From: Acidobacteriota bacterium
Lineage (GTDB): Bacteria; Acidobacteriota; Terriglobia; Terriglobales; Acidobacteriaceae
Length of the DNA: 10,959 nt
Assembly: GCA_003225515.1 (NCBI GenBank)
Contig: QIAK01000226.1
Span: 4,458-15,416 of the forward strand
Direction of reading: 5' to 3'
Within the stretch, counting starts at the first letter, position 1. Each line of letters begins with the position of its first letter. Below, one piece after another: positions 6,644 to 10,959 of this stretch. Position numbers and translations under genes: made by a program. The notes below the pieces were generated by a model. The model was not told the origin of the DNA, ran no database searches, and was given only the letters and a program-made list of their open reading frames with translations.

Positions 6644-8079
6644 CGAACTCCTGCCAGCTCCCGCAGACGCGCCGGAAGTTTTTCATAGATTCCGCCGAAA
6701 CCTCCATTGGAAAGAATGGCCACGACATCGCCGCTGCGCATCTCGGGTGCAACAGACTGCACGATTGCGTCCGCGTCGGCGACCAACCGCGCCCGTCGAC
6801 CGTTCTGCTCAATTTCCGCTGCCAAGGCGGGCAACTCCAGGCGCTCGTTTTCCGGAACCGCTTCTGAGCGGAACACTCCTGCGACGATCACCTCATCGGC
6901 CTGCGACAGACTGCGGGCCAAATCTGTTTGTAAAACTCGCCGCCGCAAAGTATTCGAGCGCGGTTCCAGAATCGCCCATAGTCGCGCGCCAGGGTAGCGC
7001 GCTCGCAACGCTCTCAAAGTTCCTGCGATGGCCGTGGGGTGATGCGCAAAATCGTCGATGATGGTAATGCCGTTCACTTCCGCTTTCACTTCAAGGCGGC
7101 GTTTCACGCTCTTAAAGGTCTTCAGCCCGGCGGATATTGCCTGTTTCGGAATTCCATACGAAGCGGCGAGCGCGGCAGCAGCAGTGGCATTCCAGACGTT
7201 GTACTCTCCCGCGAGCGGAAATTCGAGATCGGCCCACGGCTGTCCATCGTGAAGGACCGTCCAGCATGTGCGGGCAGGTTCGAGACGCAGATTCGCTATT
7301 TTCCAATTGGCGCGCGGCCCGGCGCCATAGCGCTCCACCGGGCAGAATGCCTTGGATAGACAGCGCTCCAGGCTTGGACTTTCATTGGAGTCGCCGGCGA
7401 AACCATCGAAGGCTACGATTCGACCGCGGCGCGGAATCAGATTCACCAGGCGCTTGAACGCAGTCTCCACTGCATCGAGATCTTTATAGATGTCAGCGTG
7501 ATCGAACTCGACTGAGGTCAGAATGATCGAGTCCGGAAAGTAATGCAGGAACTTCGGTCCCTTGTCGAAGAAGGCTGTGTCGTACTCATCGCCCTCCAGG
7601 ATGAAATGCTTTCCCGACCCCAAATGAAAGCTGGAGCCGAAATTCTCAGCGATTCCGCCGATCAGAAAAGACGGCTGCAGTCCGGCGGAATGAAAGATCC
7701 ATGCCAGCATTGAGGTTGTGGTGGTCTTGCCATGGGTTCCGGCAACGACCAAAACATCTTTGCCGCGAAGGAATTCGTCGTGCAGCAATTGAGGCAATGA
7801 ACAAAACGGAATCCGATGGTCGAGAAGGTGCTCCAGTTCCACATTCCCGCGAGACATGGCATTGCCAACCACCACGAGGTCGGGCCGGGGCTCGAGATTC
7901 CTTGCATCGAAGGGCTGGGCCACGGGAATGTTCAACTCGCGCAGGAAATCTGACATGGGAGGATAGGCTGCGGCATCGGATCCAGTGACGCGAAATCCGC
8001 GCTGCTTGAGCATGCCCGCCAGAGATGCCATGGCAGTGCCGCAAATACCGATCAGGTGAATATGTTTTTTGTCGTTCAT
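6640..8079 (-). CDS. mpl: UDP-N-acetylmuramate:L-alanyl-gamma-D-glutamyl-meso-diaminopimelate ligase Mpl
   Basis: Mpl is a cytoplasmic ATP-dependent ligase that joins the recovered murein tripeptide (L-Ala-D-Glu-meso-DAP) directly to UDP-MurNAc, bypassing MurC, MurD and MurE. The 479-residue product shows the Mur-ligase order: an N-terminal nucleotide-sugar domain with GICGTAMASLAG (11-22), the ATP loop GTHGKTTTTSM (114-124), the central signature EGDEYDTAFFDK (162-173) followed by EFDHADIY (191-198), and the C-terminal domain with DDFAHHPTA (342-350). EGDEYDTAFFDK is what separates Mpl from MurC, which shares the overall fold. The ATG at 8079 gives a family-like N-terminus; a weak GAAAG precedes it. 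The gene starts 61 bases after the LD-carboxypeptidase stop, and its stop overlaps the M61 start. The neighbouring carboxypeptidase produces its tripeptide substrate from tetrapeptides, which supports a recycling role. Confidence 0.95.
   Translation of the reverse strand: MNDKKHIHLIGICGTAMASLAGMLKQRGFRVTGSDAAAYPPMSDFLRELNIPVAQPFDARNLEPRPDLVVVGNAMSRGNVELEHLLDHRIPFCSLPQLLHDEFLRGKDVLVVAGTHGKTTTTSMLAWIFHSAGLQPSFLIGGIAENFGSSFHLGSGKHFILEGDEYDTAFFDKGPKFLHYFPDSIILTSVEFDHADIYKDLDAVETAFKRLVNLIPRRGRIVAFDGFAGDSNESPSLERCLSKAFCPVERYGAGPRANWKIANLRLEPARTCWTVLHDGQPWADLEFPLAGEYNVWNATAAAALAASYGIPKQAISAGLKTFKSVKRRLEVKAEVNGITIIDDFAHHPTAIAGTLRALRARYPGARLWAILEPRSNTLRRRVLQTDLARSLSQADEVIVAGVFRSEAVPENERLELPALAAEIEQNGRRARLVADADAIVQSVAPEMRSGDVVAILSNGGFGGIYEKLPARLRELAGVR
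6648..6652 (-). promoter_or_regulatory. Ribosome binding site of the M61 peptidase gene
   Basis: AGGAG on the minus strand lies four bases before the ATG at 6643, inside the last codons of mpl. It is the best Shine-Dalgarno match at any junction of this operon and fixes the M61 start despite the 4-base overlap with mpl. Confidence 0.6.
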
Positions 8080-8111
8080 GCTTTCAAAAAGACAGTGCGA
8101 CGAAACCTTAC

Positions 8112-8131
8112 GGCGGGGCTGAAGCCGCGCC
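8112..8131. repeat. REP-like palindromic hairpin between the LD-carboxypeptidase gene and mpl
   Basis: An imperfect palindrome in the 61-base gap: GGCG, one mismatched base, GGC, a TGAA loop, GCC, one mismatched base, CGCC (4 + 3 base pairs). Its position 33 bases upstream of the mpl start lets the transcript form a stem between the two genes. GGCTGAAGCC-type palindromes resemble dispersed intergenic repeats of acidobacterial chromosomes, but that is from memory. Only one copy occurs in this window, so repeat status cannot be shown here. It could act as an RNA-stability or attenuation element. Confidence 0.4.
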
Positions 8132-8140
8132 TTTCAGAAT

Positions 8141-9085
8141 TCAAATCTGGACCGCCGATTCTAATATTCTCAGGACCAAACGTTGGGCGCGCACCGATAA
8201 TTTGGCCCGGACACCAAAAGGAAGCGTGATGTTGCCTGACGTCACGTGCCCTGACTTTACGCCGAAAGCAACCGGCACTCCCAACTCACCGACGATCCGG
8301 TTGACCACATCCGGCAGAGTGTAGCCTTGATTTGTCGTCTGAACACAGTCGAGCATCTCTCCGAAGACGATCCCTCGGACCGCGTCGAATTTTCCCGCAA
8401 GTTTCAATTGCATGAGCATGCGATCGATTTGATAGGGCTTCGCGCCAAGATCCTCGAGGAACAAGATTGTTCCCGTAGTGTCGATTTCATAGGGTGTCCC
8501 CAGCGATGCAACGAGAATCGAGAGACATCCGCCGTACAACACTCCTTCTGCCTCGCCCTCGACCAGTCCAACGATTGCTTCAGCAGGAACATCCCACGGG
8601 GTGGTTTGCGAAAGGGCCGCCTGCCAGGATTCCAACTCGACGCCGTTTTCGTGGGCCCAATCTTTGGCGGCCATGGGTCCGTGGAAAGTAACGAAGCCGT
8701 CTGCACCCGTAAAGTGCGTTAACAGCGTCGTGATGTCGCTGTATCCGACGAAGATCTTGGGATGTGTTCTGATCTTTTCAAGATCAAGCTCGCGAAGCAG
8801 GTAGTTCGCGCCGTATCCGCCACGCGCACAAATGATCGCGCGGATGTCCTGTCGCACAAACATTTCTTCCAACTCACGCGCCCTCCGGTCGGCCGAACCC
8901 GCAAAATATAAATCCTGATCCAGAATCGAATCGAAGTAGCACGGTTTGTATCCGGCCTGGCGAAGAGCATCGCATCCCGCGTCGAGGTCGGCACGTTTGA
9001 TATTGCTGGCGGGCGCCACAATTCCAACCGTATCGCCGGCTCGAAGAGCCGGTGGTTTAACGAGTTGAAGTTTGGAAGAAGACAT
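8141..9085 (-). CDS. ldcA: Muramoyltetrapeptide (LD-)carboxypeptidase, S66 family
   Basis: The S66 serine peptidase LdcA removes the terminal D-Ala from muropeptide tetrapeptides, usually in the cytoplasm, giving the tripeptide that Mpl reuses. The 314-residue protein has the N-terminal GDTVGIVAPAS (17-27), the CARGGYGANYLL strand (86-97), the nucleophile in GYSDIT (S116), the catalytic Glu in FLEDLGAKPYQIDRML (E211) and the catalytic His in GVKSGHVTSGN (H280), a complete Ser-Glu-His triad. No signal peptide is evident, which fits a cytoplasmic recycling enzyme. The ATG at 9085 lies 46 bases after the dapF stop and gives a normal N-terminus, although no clear ribosome binding site precedes it. 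The gene sits directly upstream of mpl, so enzyme and next-step enzyme are adjacent. The family also includes microcin-immunity (MccF) proteins, but this context argues against that role. Confidence 0.93.
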   Translation of the reverse strand: MSSSKLQLVKPPALRAGDTVGIVAPASNIKRADLDAGCDALRQAGYKPCYFDSILDQDLYFAGSADRRARELEEMFVRQDIRAIICARGGYGANYLLRELDLEKIRTHPKIFVGYSDITTLLTHFTGADGFVTFHGPMAAKDWAHENGVELESWQAALSQTTPWDVPAEAIVGLVEGEAEGVLYGGCLSILVASLGTPYEIDTTGTILFLEDLGAKPYQIDRMLMQLKLAGKFDAVRGIVFGEMLDCVQTTNQGYTLPDVVNRIVGELGVPVAFGVKSGHVTSGNITLPFGVRAKLSVRAQRLVLRILESAVQI

Positions 9086-9131
9086 TCGACGCCAGACTAT
9101 CGCGATCGATCAGCTTAGTGACTGCAAGGAA

Positions 9132-9932
9132 CTAACTCGTGAAAAATTCTCCCCGGCATAATAATCTCGCCGGGCCCCGCAAAAAAACTTTACTGTCGTT
9201 AGTACGGATAGTCTGCGTGCCGCCGGGCGCGTGAACCTTCACGGGAGAAAGCGCACGGCCGGTTGCGATTGCAGCCATTGCCGATGCGCAAGATCCAGTG
9301 CCGGACGATCGGGTTTCGCCCACTCCGCGCTCAAAAAAGCGCGCTCGCAAGTCGTGCTTGCTATCAACCGCAACGAATTCCACATTCACGCCGTGCTGAA
9401 AACGAGCATTGCGCTGAATCTCTGCCGCATATTCCTGCCAGTTCGACGGAAACTCAGTGACGAAGCTCACGTAGTGCGGGTTGCCTATCGAAACAGGGAT
9501 GCCGTGCACTTCGCCTCCTGCCATTTTTAGCGCGAGCTCGTTTTCAACTACGGCTTCGCCCATTTCGATCTCAAACTCATACTCTGACTCATTGCGCGCC
9601 GTGAGCACGCAAATTTTCAATCCTGCTCCGGTCAAAATCGAAATTCGCTCTTTGCCTGCCTGTTCGCAGATATAAGCCGCTACGCATCGCGTCCCATTTC
9701 CTGAAATCTCGGCGGCCGAGCCATCTGCGTTGATCAATTTAATCTCGACATCGGCCGAGAAGTGAGGAACCATCCACTCGACTCCATCGGCGCCGACTCC
9801 GTTGTGACGGTCACAAATGCGACGCGTGAAGGCGGCTATATCCTCAGGAGCGAGAGCACCATCGATCAATAGAAAGTCGTTGCCACAGGCGCTGGCCTTC
9901 ACGAATGGAATGGTTCCGACCTGCCAGTTCAC
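9132..9932 (-). CDS. dapF: Diaminopimelate epimerase family protein (DapF-like) lacking both catalytic cysteines
   Basis: DapF interconverts LL- and meso-diaminopimelate with a two-cysteine, cofactor-independent mechanism. The 266-residue product keeps the family frame: ACGNDFLLID (15-24), the block INADGS (67-72), GNPHYVSFV (150-158) and ERGVGETR (201-208). However, the residue corresponding to the first catalytic Cys (xCGNGxRC) is Ser77 in ISGNGTRC (codon TCA, 9704-9702), and the second (ETxxCGxG) is Ser210 in ETRSSGTG (codon TCC, 9305-9303). Cys residues nearby (C16, C83, C215) are not at the catalytic positions. GTG at 9932 is chosen as start because it overlaps the upstream stop as GTGA, has GGGTGG seven bases before it, and gives a normal family length; an in-frame ATG at 10022 would lie inside the MgtC-family gene and add 30 unrelated residues. 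Family membership is secure. Whether it epimerises DAP is not. Confidence 0.88.
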   Translation of the reverse strand: MNWQVGTIPFVKASACGNDFLLIDGALAPEDIAAFTRRICDRHNGVGADGVEWMVPHFSADVEIKLINADGSAAEISGNGTRCVAAYICEQAGKERISILTGAGLKICVLTARNESEYEFEIEMGEAVVENELALKMAGGEVHGIPVSIGNPHYVSFVTEFPSNWQEYAAEIQRNARFQHGVNVEFVAVDSKHDLRARFFERGVGETRSSGTGSCASAMAAIATGRALSPVKVHAPGGTQTIRTNDSKVFLRGPARLLCRGEFFTS

Positions 9933-10633
9933 TCGTGGTCCACCCGCCCGAGCCAGGTCACACCTCTCAGTACGGTCGATCCTTTCAGTTGCTGGAATAA
10001 TTCTCTTTGCTCGCGCCGGCAACCCTCGACGTCAAACTGCATGCGGACATGCTGGCCCGTGTTTCCGGAGATTGCATTTTGCATCATCCGGTGATGACTC
10101 TCGAGAATCCGATTGACTTCATTGCTGATGTCTTCCACGCTGGCGCCTGAAACTTCGTAACTCGACATCAGCAGCTTGATATTGAAGCTTTCTTCGATGT
10201 GGCCCAGGGCGAAGAGCGCGGCAAGCACTAAGGCCGTGGCAAAGATTGCGGTCAAGTAAAGGCCGCCGCCGGCCGCCATTCCGACCGAAGCGACGACGAA
10301 CAGAGTGGCCGCCGTGGTCAGCCCTGTCGTCAGTCCGCGCGTGTGCAGAATCGACCCGGCACCGATGAACCCAATGCCGGGGATTATCTGGGCGGCGATT
10401 CTGGCCGCATCGGAGGGAACGCCTGCGAGCATTTGCGAAAGCAGCGTAAACATGGCAGCGCCGAAGCAGATGAACATATTGGTGCGCAGACCCGCTGCAC
10501 GGTGTTTGAACTCGCGCTCCAGGCCTATGAGGCCACCGAGAAGCGCGGCCAATATCAAGCGTGTCAGCGAACGGCCAACCGTTCCGCTCGCCATCTCTCC
10601 GCGCAGCAAATCAGTGAAATGTTGCCAGTTCAT
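9929..10633 (-). CDS. MgtC/SapB family inner-membrane protein
   Basis: This 234-residue protein has the MgtC/SapB membrane domain: a hydrophobic helix with GGLIGLEREFKHRAAGLRT (33-51), a second helix with FICFGAAMFTLLS (54-66), the conserved PGIGFIGAGSI (85-95), then GLTTAATLFVVASVGMAAGGG (104-124) and a further helix (about 126-144). The remaining 90 residues form a soluble C-terminal region, probably ACT-like as in MgtC. Some family members support growth in low magnesium or inhibit the F-ATPase in pathogens, but most environmental members have no assigned function. The ATG at 10633 is the first in the frame that keeps the membrane domain; no strong ribosome binding site is visible. The stop codon overlaps the GTG start of dapF. 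It appears to be the first gene of the operon. Confidence 0.88.
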   Translation of the reverse strand: MNWQHFTDLLRGEMASGTVGRSLTRLILAALLGGLIGLEREFKHRAAGLRTNMFICFGAAMFTLLSQMLAGVPSDAARIAAQIIPGIGFIGAGSILHTRGLTTGLTTAATLFVVASVGMAAGGGLYLTAIFATALVLAALFALGHIEESFNIKLLMSSYEVSGASVEDISNEVNRILESHHRMMQNAISGNTGQHVRMQFDVEGCRREQRELFQQLKGSTVLRGVTWLGRVDHE

Positions 10634-10672
10634 AAGATCAGCAGTGAATCATAGATCGCTTGCAATGGGCGA

Positions 10673-10681
10673 ATTTTATCA
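10673..10681 (-). promoter_or_regulatory. Candidate extended -10 promoter element upstream of the MgtC-family gene
   Basis: Read on the minus strand, TGATAAAAT lies 40 bases before the ATG at 10633, inside the 82-base gap after the upstream gene. It is a TG-n extended -10 with one mismatch to TATAAT. I see no good -35 box at 16-18 bases. A second possible -10 (TATGAT) lies closer to the gene. If either is real, the six-gene operon starts here rather than reading through from the gene at the window edge. Confidence 0.25.
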
Positions 10682-10715
10682 CCGCAGCCGGGCGCTCTTG
10701 CGTTAACCGGCGTGA

Positions 10716-10958
10716 TTACCGCGCCCGGAACAGGATGGCCCGAGCCTGTCCGGTGACGTGAATCTCGACGAGTTCAGAGAGACGGCGGCCCTGTACAGCT
10801 CGCCACACGGGATCACCATCAAAGGCAACGACGTAATCCGCATATCCCGAAGGATCTGCCAGCGCGCGTTCCCACAACCCATCGGGATCGATAGGCCGCT
10901 TCCACGTTCGGTGGTTGCCCTCGTTGATGACCTGCTTGAGCGGGATCCCCGCCTGCTG
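10716..10958 (-). CDS. C-terminal end of an unidentified protein (5' end outside window)
   Basis: An open frame of 80 codons enters from the right edge and ends at TAA (10718-10716). No start codon is in view. The translation is uninterrupted and balanced in composition, with recognisable fragments KRPIDPDGLWERAL (residues 20-33 of the visible part), YADYVVAFDGDPVW (39-52) and LVEIHVTGQARAIL (63-76). I do not recognise the family with confidence. The YADYVVAF...DPVW and TGQARAILFR stretches would fit the soluble C-terminal domain of a membrane glycosyltransferase, but this is a guess. It lies on the same strand as the operon, 82 bases upstream of the MgtC-family gene, so cotranscription is possible. 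Confidence 0.7.
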   Translation of the reverse strand, partial: QQAGIPLKQVINEGNHRTWKRPIDPDGLWERALADPSGYADYVVAFDGDPVWRAVQGRRLSELVEIHVTGQARAILFRAR

Positions 10959-10959
10959 C

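Noticed and set aside
6640..8079. mpl as murC
   Set aside because: The folds are similar, but EGDEYDTAFFDK and the pairing with ldcA mark the tripeptide ligase Mpl.
9132..9932. DapF-like gene as a pseudogene
   Set aside because: The frame is intact, all other motifs are conserved, and the start is coupled to the upstream gene, so the Cys-to-Ser changes look like selected substitutions rather than decay.
9933..10022. Longer N-terminus for dapF starting at 10022
   Set aside because: The extra 30 residues lie inside the MgtC-family gene and are unlike DapF; the GTG at 9932 has a ribosome binding site and a GTGA overlap.

Overview
This window looks like the chromosome of an Acidobacteriota bacterium, probably class Terriglobia. 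The lineage call is inferred from three things: GC content that looks moderately high (judged by eye), a secreted sedolisin followed by Ig-like repeats and a hydrophobic/CGGG tail of a kind I associate with this phylum, and a Gram-negative gene set (lpxD for lipid A, mpl and dapF for meso-DAP peptidoglycan). Nothing in the window (no rRNA or taxon marker) proves it. I see no tRNA, CRISPR array, insertion sequence or phage gene.

Layout. On the plus strand, positions 1-3041 carry the 3' part of a large secreted S53 (sedolisin/kumamolisin) peptidase whose 5' end lies outside the window. After a gap of about 150 bases comes lpxD (lipid A acyltransferase). Everything from 4110 to the right edge is coded on the minus strand. 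In transcription order this is: the tail of an unidentified gene cut by the window edge (10958-10716), an MgtC/SapB-family membrane protein (10633-9929), dapF (9932-9132), an S66 LD-carboxypeptidase (9085-8141), mpl (8079-6640), an M61 metallopeptidase with a PDZ domain (6643-4784) and a plsC-type acyltransferase (4787-4110).

The six complete minus-strand genes look like one operon. Three junctions share a 4-base stop/start overlap (GTGA between the MgtC-family gene and dapF; ATGA between mpl and M61 and between M61 and plsC), and the other two gaps are 46 and 61 bases. The content fits cell-wall salvage and envelope maintenance. LD-carboxypeptidase trims tetrapeptides to tripeptides, Mpl rejoins the tripeptide to UDP-MurNAc, DapF (by family) supplies meso-DAP, PlsC makes phosphatidic acid, and the MgtC-like and M61 proteins act at the membrane and probably in the periplasm. 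plsC and lpxD converge and overlap by 73 bases at their 3' ends.

The most notable observation is that the DapF homologue has serine at both positions normally held by the two catalytic cysteines, while the rest of the family signature is intact. The second is the unusual C-terminus of the sedolisin: a two-helix hydrophobic module with an RKR cluster and a CGGG motif, then an IPT/TIG-like domain, then a strand that looks like the end of an Ig-like domain.
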